This document shows positions 1 through 8,127 of a stretch of DNA of 33,602 nucleotides, piece by piece. A program made the translations under genes and the position numbers. Source of the DNA: an uncultured Eubacteriales bacterium (lineage in GTDB: Bacteria; Bacillota; Clostridia; Christensenellales; Aristaeellaceae); assembly GCA_902764915.1 (NCBI GenBank), contig CACWXY010000044.1, positions 1 to 33,602 of the forward strand, written 5' to 3'. The notes under the pieces were generated by a model, which was not told the DNA's origin, searched no databases, and worked only from the letters and a program-made list of their open reading frames with translations. Every line of letters begins with the position of its first letter. Position 1 is the stretch's first letter.

Positions 1-57
1 CTACAGATAGTTCTGCAAATGGATTTGATCAGAAAGCAGGTTGAATGGAGTCGATAG
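1..57 (+). CDS. C-terminal end of an upstream gene (partial)
   Basis: The plus frame starting at base 1 is open and ends at TAG 55-57, giving an 18-residue tail (ends KQVEWSR). It lies just ahead of two phage-type genes on the same strand, so it may be the end of a phage structural or lysis gene. Too short to identify, and it could be chance. Confidence 0.3.
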   Translation, partial: LQIVLQMDLIRKQVEWSR

Positions 58-125
58 GCAAGAGAATTAGTACTCTAATATCCTGACTAAACAGTTACCA
101 AGCAATAAAGAAAGGAACAAATCAA

Positions 126-458
126 ATGGCAATACCAGGCGGATACATCAGGAGCGCGAATGGCCTGGGGGCGGTGCTACGCGAGAAAAACAGTTCGTCA
201 TCGAAGGCACTGGCTACAATTCCTGACGGGGAAACGGTAGAAATCATCGAGGTGCTCGACAGACGAAGCAAAGTGCAGTATGACAATCTGATCGGGTTTG
301 TGCTCAACGATCTGATCGACTACGGCACGCCTGAAAATAGCACACCTGTTGGAGATCAAACGGAAAACAATGAGGCTGTTGTGATTTGCTTGTCAAGGCG
401 CACAGCACTTGAACTGTATGATGCATGTGCTGCGTCTCTGGGTTTGGGGGTAGACTGA
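126..458 (+). CDS. Bacterial SH3-domain protein, probably phage lysis or tail region
   Basis: A 110-residue protein. Residues about 6-65 read as a bacterial SH3 (SH3b) domain: GYIRSANGLGAVLRE near the start, then ATIPDGETVEIIEVLD and a final GFVLNDLID strand. Such domains usually bind cell-wall peptide and are common in endolysins and accessory phage wall proteins. No catalytic domain is present, so on its own it is a binding module. ATG 126 follows AAAGGAAC at suitable spacing. The stop TGA 456-458 is two bases before the holin start, so the two genes are almost certainly co-transcribed. The C-terminal 40 residues match nothing I recognise. Domain call is good; phage origin is inferred from the holin next door. 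Confidence 0.7.
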   Translation: MAIPGGYIRSANGLGAVLREKNSSSSKALATIPDGETVEIIEVLDRRSKVQYDNLIGFVLNDLIDYGTPENSTPVGDQTENNEAVVICLSRRTALELYDACAASLGLGVD

Positions 459-460
459 AG

Positions 461-931
461 ATGACATGGGATAAAAATATTAAAGCGCTGGCAGGAATCA
501 CAGGTGCTATTGCTGGCTTATTCGGAGGATGGGACATGACCTTGAAGGTCTTGCTGGTTGCAATGATATTGGAGTACATAACCGGGTGGATCGTCGCAAT
601 TCTTGGCAACTCAGTCAAAACCGAATCAGGCCATCTCGATTCAAGGATCTCGTGGAAGGGACTCCTGAAAAAGGGACTTGCCCTGGCTGTGGTGCTCCTG
701 GGAGCGATGCTGGATAAAGCCATTGGGCAGCAGGCGGCTTTCCGTACAATGGCCGTATGGTTCTACATTGCGAATGAAGGATTGTCTGTGCTTGAGAATC
801 TGGCACTGGCAGGAGTGCCGTTCCCGCGGGAAATCAAAAATGCACTTGAACAGCTGCGGGAGAAGAATGATGAACCTCCGGACCATGGAAAAGATGAAAT
901 CCGCGTTGTGCGGGATACGACAAACGAATAG
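461..931 (+). CDS. Phage holin, toxin-secretion/phage-lysis family (Phage_holin_4_1 type)
   Basis: A 156-residue membrane protein. Its hydrophobic segments lie at about residues 8-25, 24-45 and 65-85, with an amphipathic middle region (SRISWKGLLKKG) and a charged C-terminal tail (LREKNDE). This order, together with WFYIANEGLSVLENLALAGVPFP before the tail, is typical of the TcdE/Cph1-type holin family, which makes inner-membrane holes at lysis or toxin release. I chose ATG 461 (MTWDKNIK) over the in-frame upstream start at 425, which would overlap the SH3 gene; GGGGG sits 11-15 bases ahead. The gene ends in a strong terminator. No endolysin is visible in the window; it may lie to the left. Family call is confident; whether the prophage is intact cannot be judged here. 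Confidence 0.85.
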   Translation: MTWDKNIKALAGITGAIAGLFGGWDMTLKVLLVAMILEYITGWIVAILGNSVKTESGHLDSRISWKGLLKKGLALAVVLLGAMLDKAIGQQAAFRTMAVWFYIANEGLSVLENLALAGVPFPREIKNALEQLREKNDEPPDHGKDEIRVVRDTTNE

Positions 932-932
932 G

Positions 933-962
933 AAAAAGCCTCCCGTCATGGGAGGCTTTTTT
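933..962 (+). terminator. Rho-independent terminator after the holin
   Basis: Perfect 7-bp stem GCCTCCC (938-944) / GGGAGGC (950-956) with loop GTCAT and a run of T at 957-962. AAAAA on the left side means it could also stop transcription from the minus strand, including read-through from the tRNA gene. Confidence 0.9.
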
Positions 963-1030
963 CCGCATATACAATGCCAAATAATCCGTTGACAAAGATA
1001 TATGCTATGTTCGGATTCACATCCGTGATG

Positions 1031-1104
1031 TGGGATTGAATGGGCTCGAACCATCGACCCCCACGATGTCAACGTGGTACTCTAGCCAGCTGAGCTACAA
1101 TCCC
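1031..1104 (-). tRNA. tRNA-Val (anticodon GAC)
   Basis: Read on the minus strand, the acceptor stem GGGATTG (1104-1098) pairs with CAATCCC (1038-1032), and 1031 gives the discriminator A. The D arm begins GCTC, the anticodon stem CCACG/CGTGG closes the seven-base loop TTGACAT (anticodon GAC), and the T arm contains TTCGAGC. 74 bases; the 3' CCA is not encoded (the bases after the discriminator are CAT). The 3' end faces the phage-type genes to the left, the usual geometry for a phage integrated at a tRNA 3' end. Confidence 0.95.
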
Positions 1105-1121
1105 GCAAGTCAGCGTATGAA

Positions 1122-1150
1122 ATGTTATCACGGATCTTCGAAAAATGCAA
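1122..1150 (-). promoter_or_regulatory. Promoter for tRNA-Val
   Basis: On the minus strand, -35 TTGCAT (1150-1145), 17-base spacer and -10 TAACAT (1127-1122), placing the start about ten bases ahead of the tRNA. This suggests the tRNA gene is transcribed on its own rather than with engB. Confidence 0.55.
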
Positions 1151-1224
1151 GAAGTTTTTTGAAGAAAATCCAAATTCTCCACAGGAAGGTTCGTGAGACA
1201 CATACAGTACAGACTTGCAAGGGG

Positions 1225-1275
1225 AAAACGAATAACTGCGACGAATGACTTGCACTTTCATATCGCAGTTATTCG
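1225..1275 (-). terminator. Terminator of the lon-engB operon, overlapping the engB stop codon
   Basis: Perfect 13-bp inverted repeat: CGAATAACTGCGA (1229-1241) and TCGCAGTTATTCG (1263-1275) separated by 21 bases. In minus-strand sense it is followed by TTTT (1228-1225). The engB stop TAA (1271-1269) lies inside the first arm. Confidence 0.7.
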
Positions 1276-1874
1276 TTGCTTTCTGCAGAGGAAATGTCCA
1301 GAATTCCGTCAATGGCTTCCAGAACCTGTTCGCGACCTGTTCCATCCTCGCTGGAAAAACAGATAATCTGCCAAGGCTGTACAAGTAATGCACGACAGAT
1401 GGGAGCCAGATACTTCTGACGTGCACCGCGACTGATCTTGTCAGCCTTGGTAGCTATCACGGTAAAAGGGATATTCATCTGTCTGAGAAACTGATTCATC
1501 TGAACATCATCAGATGTTGGATCATGGCGGATGTCAACAAGACAGAACACATGCAAAAGCTCATCGGACTCTTCAAAATACTTTTGCATCATGGTGCCCC
1601 ATCGTGCTTTCTCAGCCTTATCGACTTTGGCAAAGCCATAGCCAGGAAGATCTACAAGATGAAAGAGATGATTGATATCAAACACATTAATAAGGCGGGT
1701 CTTTCCTGGCGTTGCACTGGTGCGGGCCAGCTTATTTCTGCGGCAGAGCCGATTGATGAGGCTGCTCTTACCAACATTGCTTTTCCCGACAACGGCAATC
1801 TGTGGAAGTCCCTTGCCGGGGAAAACAGTATAACTGGGCATGGAGATAATAAAATCTGCAGATTTAATTTCCAT
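1269..1874 (-). CDS. engB: Ribosome biogenesis GTPase EngB/YsxC
   Basis: A 201-residue TrmE-Era-EngA-like GTPase that assists assembly of the large ribosomal subunit in the cytoplasm. All G motifs are visible: G1 GKSNVGKSS near residue 31, G2 around TPGKTR, G3 DLPGYG near residue 75, G4 TKADK near residue 142, and a G5-like SSEDGTG close to the C-terminus. Length is normal for the family. ATG 1874 is preceded by AAGGAG at good spacing. It starts 21 bases after the lon stop, so lon and engB form one operon; the same lon-ysxC order is known from Bacillus and many other Firmicutes. The C-terminal codons and stop lie in the terminator hairpin. Confidence 0.97.
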   Translation of the reverse strand: MEIKSADFIISMPSYTVFPGKGLPQIAVVGKSNVGKSSLINRLCRRNKLARTSATPGKTRLINVFDINHLFHLVDLPGYGFAKVDKAEKARWGTMMQKYFEESDELLHVFCLVDIRHDPTSDDVQMNQFLRQMNIPFTVIATKADKISRGARQKYLAPICRALLVQPWQIICFSSEDGTGREQVLEAIDGILDISSAESNE

Positions 1875-1895
1875 GAGACTCCTTCTCTGTATCTG

Positions 1896-4238
1896 TTAGG
1901 ATTGACCGGAAAAGCCTTCTGGCATACGGATTAAAGCTTCCCGGAGCACTTCTTCGATCTGCTCGGCGGCCACGATACGGAACTGACTGAGTACATAGGC
2001 AGGAATTTCTTCCAGGTCTTTTACATTTTCCTTAGGAATAATGAGTACCTTGATGCCGGCACGATAAGCAGCCAAGGTCTTTTCCTTAAGTCCGCCAATG
2101 GGAAGTACACGCCCGCGCAGCGTCAGCTCGCCGGTCATTGCAACATCATGACGGACAGGTATGTGTGTGAATGCGGACGTCAGGGCAGTGATAATTGTGA
2201 CGCCAGCGGAGGGACCGTCCTTTGGGACGGCACCTTCGGGAACATGGATGTGGATGTCATTTTTATCATAGAAACTGTCTTCCAGTCCAAGCTGTTTGGA
2301 GTGAGCACGGACCCAGCTGAGAGCTGCTTCAGCAGATTCCTTCATAACATCACCCAGTTTTCCAGTGAGATGAAGAACACCCTTTCCGGGCATAATGGTG
2401 CATTCCACTTCCAACGTTTCTCCACCGACCTGCGTATAGGCAAGCCCATTGACAATGCCCACGCGTGGTTCCTGCTCTGGCATATCCCGTGTATACCGTT
2501 CAGCGCCGAGATAAAGATGAAGAAGGTTACTGTCAATTTCTCTGTGCGTATGCCCGTTGTCCAGCATATCCACCAGACTTTTGCGAACCAGCTTGGCGAT
2601 AACTCTTTCCAGTGTGCGTACACCGGCTTCCCTGGTGTAGCCTTCAATAATATGACGCATCATATCTGAGGATACGGTCAGTGCGTCTTTTTCCAATCCA
2701 TGTGCTTCAATCTGCTTGGGAAGAAGATGCAATCCAGCGATATGGAGCTTTTCTTCTTCTGTATAGGAAGGTACCTCTATCACTTCCATGCGGTCAAAGA
2801 GAGGGGCAGGAATCTCGTCGGCAGAATTCGCCGTGGTAATGAACATGACCTTACTCAGATCAAAGGCGAGCTCCATGTAGTGATCGCGGAAAGCCATGTT
2901 CTGCTCGGCATCAAGCACTTCCAGCATGGCAGATGCAGGATCGCCACGGATATCGCTGGACATTTTGTCAATCTCGTCAAAGAGAAAGACGGGATTCATG
3001 GTTCCGGCCTGCTTCAGCCCTGCAATAATACGGCCCGGAATGGCTCCGAGATAGGTTCGGCGATGTCCTCGGATTTCGGCTTCATCTCTGACCCCACCCA
3101 AGGACATCTGCACAAACTTACGTCCAACTGCTTCAGCAATGGCGCGTACAATTGATGTCTTGCCTACACCGGGAGGTCCAACAAAGCAAAGAATCGGTCC
3201 TTTCATATCCTTCTTGACCTGAAGAACCGCCAGATATTCGATGATTCGTTCTTTAACCTTTTCCAGACCGTAATGGTTTCGATTGAGCACTTCTCGTGCC
3301 TGCTGGAGATCCAGATTGTCTTCCGTAGTCTTCCCCCAAGGAAGATCAAGAATCCACTCTACATAGGTCATGGTGGTGGAAAGCTCTGGTGTTCCAGGTC
3401 CCATATGGGACATGCGTTCAATTTCCTTGGCGCATTTTTCGCGCGCTTCCTCACTCAGCGGTGTTTCGTCCATACGCTTTTTCAGGGTAACAGCATCCGC
3501 ACCGTCAACCTCGCCCAGCTCTTCCTGAACAGCCCGAAGCTGTTCACGCAGGTAGTAATCCCGCTGGTTTTTCTCCATGGCTTCATGCACCTTGGCATGA
3601 ATGTGCTTTTCGATGTCTGCAATTTCGCTGTCGCGAAGAATAACCGCCAGCAAGGCTTCCAGACGCTCCTGCAGATCAAAGCATTCCAGTATTTTCTGTC
3701 TGTCGGAAAGCTTGGTGACAAGGTTGGAAGCGAGTACATCTGCAAACTCACCGGGGTCTTCCAGTGCGTTCATGCTGGCAAGCGCGTCAGCTGTAAGGCG
3801 GAATGTTTTCTGGTTTAGTTCACTGGCCGCATGACGAACCGCCTGGAGAGTGCCTTCCAGAGCCGGCGTAAGCGTCCATTCTGTCTGATCCGGTGTAATA
3901 TCGGCACTGAGAAATGCGTCTGTATCGTGAAAAGCAGTTACTCTCGCACGGCATAGTCCCTCCGCCAGGACTCTTGTCACATCACCTGGCAGATTCATGA
4001 TCTGGCGTACTGTGCATACTGTGCCGACAAGATACAGGTCATTGGGAGTCGGTTCGTCGGCATCCTCATTAGACTGCGATACAACAAGCAGCGGTATATT
4101 TCCGTCCAGGCTGCATTCCAATGCTTCCAGGGAGCGGGTGCGGCCCACATCGAAATTGACAGTCATATGGGGAAAGATCATAAGCCCACGAATGGGGATG
4201 ACCGGCAGATGATTCGGAATTTTGTTCTCCTCGGACAT
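1896..4238 (-). CDS. lon: ATP-dependent protease Lon
   Basis: A 780-residue protein with the standard LonA layout: N-terminal substrate-binding LON domain (about residues 12-200), coiled-coil linker with the EKNQRDYYLREQL signature (about 222-234), AAA+ module with Walker A GPPGVGKT (about 354-361) and Walker B FLFDEID, and a C-terminal serine-lysine protease domain with PKDGPSAG and the downstream GGLKEK. It degrades misfolded and regulatory proteins in the cytoplasm as a hexamer. I chose ATG 4238 (MSEENK) because GGAG sits seven bases ahead; an upstream in-frame start at 4265 lacks a comparable site. No CtsR operator was found upstream, unlike hsp20 in this window. It is followed 21 bases later by engB. 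Confidence 0.97.
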   Translation of the reverse strand: MSEENKIPNHLPVIPIRGLMIFPHMTVNFDVGRTRSLEALECSLDGNIPLLVVSQSNEDADEPTPNDLYLVGTVCTVRQIMNLPGDVTRVLAEGLCRARVTAFHDTDAFLSADITPDQTEWTLTPALEGTLQAVRHAASELNQKTFRLTADALASMNALEDPGEFADVLASNLVTKLSDRQKILECFDLQERLEALLAVILRDSEIADIEKHIHAKVHEAMEKNQRDYYLREQLRAVQEELGEVDGADAVTLKKRMDETPLSEEAREKCAKEIERMSHMGPGTPELSTTMTYVEWILDLPWGKTTEDNLDLQQAREVLNRNHYGLEKVKERIIEYLAVLQVKKDMKGPILCFVGPPGVGKTSIVRAIAEAVGRKFVQMSLGGVRDEAEIRGHRRTYLGAIPGRIIAGLKQAGTMNPVFLFDEIDKMSSDIRGDPASAMLEVLDAEQNMAFRDHYMELAFDLSKVMFITTANSADEIPAPLFDRMEVIEVPSYTEEEKLHIAGLHLLPKQIEAHGLEKDALTVSSDMMRHIIEGYTREAGVRTLERVIAKLVRKSLVDMLDNGHTHREIDSNLLHLYLGAERYTRDMPEQEPRVGIVNGLAYTQVGGETLEVECTIMPGKGVLHLTGKLGDVMKESAEAALSWVRAHSKQLGLEDSFYDKNDIHIHVPEGAVPKDGPSAGVTIITALTSAFTHIPVRHDVAMTGELTLRGRVLPIGGLKEKTLAAYRAGIKVLIIPKENVKDLEEIPAYVLSQFRIVAAEQIEEVLREALIRMPEGFSGQS

Positions 4239-4300
4239 CGTAAGTCTCCTTGTGTGATGATCCACATTTCAGTGGCCATTGGTCTATAAAACCATTATCC

Positions 4301-4328
4301 AGTATACACAACGGAATCGGATTTGCAA
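4301..4328 (-). promoter_or_regulatory. Promoter for lon-engB
   Basis: Minus strand: -35 TTGCAA (4328-4323), 16-base spacer, -10 TATACT (4306-4301), leaving a leader of about 55 bases before the lon ATG. A second possible set, TTGTGT then TATAGA 17 bases on, lies further downstream. Confidence 0.5.
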
Positions 4329-4333
4329 GAATA

Positions 4334-4362
4334 TTCTCGAAACGGAAAAAACGGAGTATACT
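4334..4362 (+). promoter_or_regulatory. Possible promoter for corA-sdaAB-sdaAA
   Basis: A good -10 TATACT (4357-4362) with only a weak -35 (TTCTCG, 4334-4339) at 17-base spacing. Transcription would begin near 4369, supporting ATG 4394 rather than ATG 4376 as the corA start. Confidence 0.35.
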
Positions 4363-4393
4363 CTGCATATAGCCAATGGAAAGGATAGACGCT

Positions 4394-5311
4394 ATGTATG
4401 CATTGATTGATGAGTACCTGATTCCAATACAAGCGGAGGAAATCCATGGCACGAATAAGCCTTATGTGGCAGTTCTTACCTTTGATGCATGGGAAAAGGA
4501 TAAGGATCGTTTTCAGATGGGCATGGACTTGGCCATGGACCGAGGGCAGCTCTATGATATGAAGGCGATTGTCAATTATGATTCGCTGACCGGAACGTTT
4601 GTCATTCCCCAGATTACATCTCCAGATAAGCCGCCCTATAGATTTGCCTTTGCCCTGGATGAGAAAGGAATCGTATTCATTGATGATACCGGATTTGCGG
4701 AAACGGTTATTGCAAGAATCCGCGAGAAACGCAGATGGAAGCTTCCCAGTCTGGAACGGTTTCTGTATGATTTCCTGGAGGAACTCATTGCAAAGGATGT
4801 TGCTTTTCTTTCCGAATATGAAAAAGAACTGAATATACTGGAAGATCAGATCCTGACGGGGGATGGGGAGTCATGTACAGTCCGCATCAATGACATCCGG
4901 GGAGAATTGCTGGATCTTCGGTCGTATTATACTGAGCTTATGGACCTTTCTCAGGAGCTTGAAGAGAACGAAAATGGCTTTTTTGCGGAAGACAATCTGC
5001 GCTATTTCCGCCTGTTTACACAGCGTCTGGAGAGACTGTCCGGACAGGTCCTGTCCCTGCGCGACTATACAGCGCAGCTGAGGGATCTTCTGCAGACCCA
5101 GATTGATGTGCGGCAGAACCGTATCATGGCGTTTCTGACAATTGTGACAACTGTGTTCACGCCGCTGACGCTGATTACAGGATGGTATGGCATGAACTTT
5201 GTATATATGCCGGAACTGAATAAACCCTGGGCGTATCCCCTGGTTATACTGATCAGTGCAGGAATTGTAGCCGGTTTGCTTTGGATGTTCCGGAAAAAGA
5301 AATGGCTTTGA
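4394..5311 (+). CDS. corA: CorA-family magnesium/divalent cation transporter
   Basis: A 305-residue protein. The large N-terminal cytoplasmic part (about 1-235) is followed by a long helix, then two membrane segments near residues 245-270 and 285-303. The family signature YGMNF lies at the end of the first membrane segment, and the tail is basic (FRKKKWL), as expected for a pentameric CorA channel with both termini inside the cell. I chose ATG 4394 because AAAGG sits nine bases ahead; the upstream ATG 4376 lies almost at the predicted transcription start. sdaAB begins 12 bases downstream, so the three genes are probably co-transcribed, although no functional link is obvious. The residues setting ion preference cannot be judged from the motif alone. 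Confidence 0.9.
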   Translation: MYALIDEYLIPIQAEEIHGTNKPYVAVLTFDAWEKDKDRFQMGMDLAMDRGQLYDMKAIVNYDSLTGTFVIPQITSPDKPPYRFAFALDEKGIVFIDDTGFAETVIARIREKRRWKLPSLERFLYDFLEELIAKDVAFLSEYEKELNILEDQILTGDGESCTVRINDIRGELLDLRSYYTELMDLSQELEENENGFFAEDNLRYFRLFTQRLERLSGQVLSLRDYTAQLRDLLQTQIDVRQNRIMAFLTIVTTVFTPLTLITGWYGMNFVYMPELNKPWAYPLVILISAGIVAGLLWMFRKKKWL

Positions 5312-5323
5312 GGATGAGACAAC

Positions 5324-5989
5324 ATGGATCTATTTGACATTGTAGGCCCTGTCATGATTGGGCCAAGCAGCAGTCATACGGCCGGCGCAGCCCGGATTGG
5401 ACTGGCAGCGCGATGGATTCTGGGAGAACGTGTGGTGGAAGCACATATCGGTTTTCATGGATCATTTGCACGTACGCATCAGGGCCATGGAACAGATCGG
5501 GCGATTCTGTCCGGTCTTATGGGTATGGCTATAGATGATCCGCGCATGCGTGATGGCATTCGTCTGGCGCAGGAGAGCGGGATGAAAGTGGAAACACATG
5601 CCGTACAGCTCCGTGGCGCACATCCCAACACTGTGCAGCTGGAACTGATAGGGGAAAACGGGCATACCCTGCAGATGGAAGCAGCCTCTATCGGAGGCGG
5701 TAATATACGTATCACACGTTTGGATGGACTGGACGTGGACTTTACCGGGGAAGAAAACACCGTCATCATTCACCATCAGGACATACCGGGGACGATCGCT
5801 GTCGTATCGACCATTATGGCCAGGGACCGGCTGAATATCGGTACAATGCAGGTATATCGACGTAAAGCCGGCGGGGACGCGGTAATGATCCTGGAACTGG
5901 ATGCGGAACCGGCATTGGAAACGCTGAAGGGAATTGAAGGCCAGCGCGGCATTGTCTCTGTGCAGTTCCTGCGCAAACGGGGGGTTTGA
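5324..5989 (+). CDS. sdaAB: L-serine dehydratase, iron-sulphur-dependent, beta subunit
   Basis: A 221-residue beta subunit of the two-chain oxygen-sensitive [4Fe-4S] L-serine deaminase, which turns L-serine into pyruvate and ammonia. The N-terminal SDH_beta domain shows GPSSSHTAGAARIG (about residues 11-24) and HGSFARTHQGHGTD. A C-terminal ACT-type domain (about 148-218) starts at the IPGTIAVVSTIMARDRLNIG segment and may sense an amino acid. The start follows GAGGATGAG at suitable distance. The stop TGA (5987-5989) is two bases ahead of the sdaAA ATG, so translation is likely coupled and gives balanced subunits. The split arrangement is typical of Firmicutes; enterics use one fused chain. Confidence 0.96.
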   Translation: MDLFDIVGPVMIGPSSSHTAGAARIGLAARWILGERVVEAHIGFHGSFARTHQGHGTDRAILSGLMGMAIDDPRMRDGIRLAQESGMKVETHAVQLRGAHPNTVQLELIGENGHTLQMEAASIGGGNIRITRLDGLDVDFTGEENTVIIHHQDIPGTIAVVSTIMARDRLNIGTMQVYRRKAGGDAVMILELDAEPALETLKGIEGQRGIVSVQFLRKRGV

Positions 5990-5991
5990 GT

Positions 5992-6837
5992 ATGGACTAT
6001 ACATTATCCGAATGGATCGAACAGGCTGGTGAGGAGTCCCTTGCGCATGCTGCCTGCCGCTGTCAGGCGGAAGAAAGCGGAACCAGTGAGCAGATGGTCC
6101 GTGAAGCCATGCTGCGAAATCTGCTGGACATGGAAAGTGCCGTAAAAGAAGGCCTGAAACCAGATCTTCGTTCGGTGTCAGGGCTCACCGGTGGGCAGGC
6201 TAGCCGATTGTATACGCGGTTTGCCAAGGGCGACAGTCTGAGCGGAGGACTTCTGGGCAGGGCAATCACCTATGCTCTTGCGACGGCAGAATGCAATGCG
6301 TGTATGGGACGTATTGTGGCAGCACCGACAGCAGGTTCGTGCGGGATTCTTCCAGGACTGTTGCTCAGCTACAAGGAAGAAAACAACACATCACAGGAGG
6401 CACTGGTGGATGCCCTGCTTGTGGCTTCAGCAATCGGCATATCCATTGCAACCCAGGCAACCATTTCAGGCGCAGAAGGCGGCTGTCAGGCTGAGTGCGG
6501 CGCCGCTGCAGCGATGGCAGCCGGCGCCCTGTGTGCTCTGGAAGGCGGCAACAATGAGATGTGCATGCATGCAGCTGCGTTTGCGCTTATGAACATGCTG
6601 GGCCTTGTATGCGATCCTGTGGAGGGCCTTGTGGAGGTGCCCTGTGTATTCCGCAATGTAGGGGCATGTGGAATTGCAGTGACAGCAGCGGATATGGTTC
6701 TCAGCGGAATACGCTGTCCGCTCGAACCGGATGAGGTAATCCTTGCCATGAAGGATGTTGGAGAAGCTTTGCCGCTGGCTCTGCGCGAAACCGGTGACGG
6801 CGGCTGCGCTGCCTGCCGTACAGTGCACCGGCTTTAA
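5992..6837 (+). CDS. sdaAA: L-serine dehydratase, iron-sulphur-dependent, alpha subunit
   Basis: A 281-residue catalytic subunit. Family motifs seen: APTAGSCGILPG, a GGCQAECG cysteine pair and VCDPVEGLVEVPC, which together hold cysteines suited to the [4Fe-4S] cluster that activates serine. The final segment ALRETGDGGCAACRT takes the place of the usual LRETGLGGLAATPT tail. I chose ATG 5992 with GGGG 8-11 bases ahead; a TTG at 5986 overlaps the sdaAB stop and is a possible alternative. The stop codon (6835-6837) shares bases with the stop of the convergent prolyl-tRNA deacylase gene, with no clear hairpin between them. It works with sdaAB in serine breakdown to pyruvate. Confidence 0.96.
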   Translation: MDYTLSEWIEQAGEESLAHAACRCQAEESGTSEQMVREAMLRNLLDMESAVKEGLKPDLRSVSGLTGGQASRLYTRFAKGDSLSGGLLGRAITYALATAECNACMGRIVAAPTAGSCGILPGLLLSYKEENNTSQEALVDALLVASAIGISIATQATISGAEGGCQAECGAAAAMAAGALCALEGGNNEMCMHAAAFALMNMLGLVCDPVEGLVEVPCVFRNVGACGIAVTAADMVLSGIRCPLEPDEVILAMKDVGEALPLALRETGDGGCAACRTVHRL

Positions 6838-7367
6838 AGTGATGTGTCCTGCTCGGGGTCTGGAATCTTAATCGCTACATAGGGGCATCGCAGAGCAGGT
6901 ATCAGAACCGATAGAAAGTCCAGCATGGGCATAACGAGGGTTTCGTCATTTCGGCAGGGATGCATGGCGATGCGGTTGTATGTCATGATTTCTGCATCCA
7001 GGGCCAGCATGATGCCATTGGCAGGCTCTGCCAGCAGGCCCAGCGGAGACAGCGCGCCAGGACGTGTGAACATGTCACGCATCATGGTTGCAGGACTTGC
7101 AAAACTGAGACGAGACGTGCCGAGAAGTTTGCTGACGACCGAAGTCTTAAAGGGTTTGAATGGCGCCATCAGGAGAAGAACCCGACGATCCTTGGTGGGG
7201 GTTTCCAAAAGCAGATTTTTGGCAAAAACAATATCTTCCGCCATAAATGGCTGGGCTACGCAGTCATCCATGGAATACACAGGAGCATGACTGTGACATT
7301 CATAAGAGATACCCAGCTGATCCAATTGCTGGAGAATGCTGGAGCGGAAATCTTCTGGGGCTTGCAT
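6834..7367 (-). CDS. Prolyl-tRNA deacylase, ProX/YbaK-like editing domain
   Basis: A 177-residue free-standing editing domain that hydrolyses alanine wrongly attached to tRNA-Pro. Family features: LGISYECHSHAPVYSMDD near the N-terminus, then AKNLLLETP, followed by segments typical of ProX/PrdX such as SFASPATM, GALSPLGLLAEP and the C-terminal HPCRNDETLV. I placed the start at ATG 7367 (MQAPED) because GGAGG lies seven bases ahead, although the frame stays open far upstream. A promoter is possible on the minus strand: TTGGTG (7416-7411), 16-base spacer, TATACG (7394-7389). The gene runs convergent to sdaAA and the two stops overlap (TTAA at 6834-6837). Confidence 0.88.
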   Translation of the reverse strand: MQAPEDFRSSILQQLDQLGISYECHSHAPVYSMDDCVAQPFMAEDIVFAKNLLLETPTKDRRVLLLMAPFKPFKTSVVSKLLGTSRLSFASPATMMRDMFTRPGALSPLGLLAEPANGIMLALDAEIMTYNRIAMHPCRNDETLVMPMLDFLSVLIPALRCPYVAIKIPDPEQDTSL

Positions 7368-7437
7368 GATGCAGCCTCCTCTCTGTAACGTATATCGTGC
7401 ACAAGAATAGCACCAAAATGAACATATTGAAAGGACC

Positions 7438-7959
7438 ATGACAGTTTCTGTGAGGGCGGACAGCGTAAAACGAACTGTGGATCCAGGGGAAAGCTGTGTC
7501 TTGCTGTTCCGATGCGATGCCAGACGCTCCAGATGCTTCTGAACGAAAGCAAGATTGAGATAAGGGCCATCCCAGAGAAGCATGCGAAGCGTTACTGATG
7601 AAGACGGTCCGCCTGCACTGGAACGGGCGGAAAAGACTTTTACTGATTGTGCCGGTGCGGAGCAAGGCTGACTGGTAAGTTGCCTGGCGGAAGAAATCCA
7701 GCATGAACCGTGCTGCCTGCCGGAACAGGATCCGGTTATGGCTGATGATGCAGAAAGACTTATCGGCCATGCGATGTTCAGCCGATTTTCATGGGAAAGT
7801 ATGCAAGTCAACTGCTGCTTCTCAGTGCTGTGGCAGCCAAGACTGCATTTCAGCGTCAGCACATCTCCAAAACGATTGGAATACGGTTTTGAAAAGAAGC
7901 AATCCATGGAATTTCAGGCTGTCATGGCAGAAGGTGATCCGAAAAACTACACTGCGTGA
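7438..7959 (+). pseudogene. Probable decayed gene with three in-frame stops
   Basis: The stretch 7368-8127 has no intact convincing gene. One plus frame reads like protein (rich in D, E and K; for example SVRADSVKRTVDPGESC, then ALERAEKTFTDCAG, then MADDAERLIGHAMFSRFSW) from ATG 7438 to TGA 7957-7959, but is broken by TGA 7540, TAA 7561 and TGA 7669. All pieces are in the same frame, so substitutions rather than frameshifts would explain it. The opposite strand is open across 7368-7907, but its translation is rich in S, C and R and looks like a shadow. No family was recognised. The surviving open piece is 7738-7959. Confidence 0.4.
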
Positions 7960-8067
7960 AGCTATGGCACCAGTGCAGATGATGGTATTGTTTCGGGAAG
8001 TGCGGATCAGATGCCACATATTTCATGCTTTATGGTGAACAAGCTGGCGCCAGATGGTCCGAGGAGA

Positions 8068-8096
8068 TTGTCAGGACATGCGGAATAGAATATGTA
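8068..8096 (+). promoter_or_regulatory. Promoter for the 256-residue unknown gene
   Basis: -35 TTGTCA (8068-8073), 17-base spacer and -10 TATGTA (8091-8096), about 30 bases ahead of the start codon. Confidence 0.5.
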
Positions 8097-8127
8097 TGAC
8101 ATTTATTGAAGGAAAGGAAGACAGCAC

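Noticed and set aside
7368..7907. Long minus-strand extension upstream of the prolyl-tRNA deacylase start
   Set aside because: The composition (rich in S, C, R) looks like a shadow, and an excellent ribosome site points to ATG 7367.
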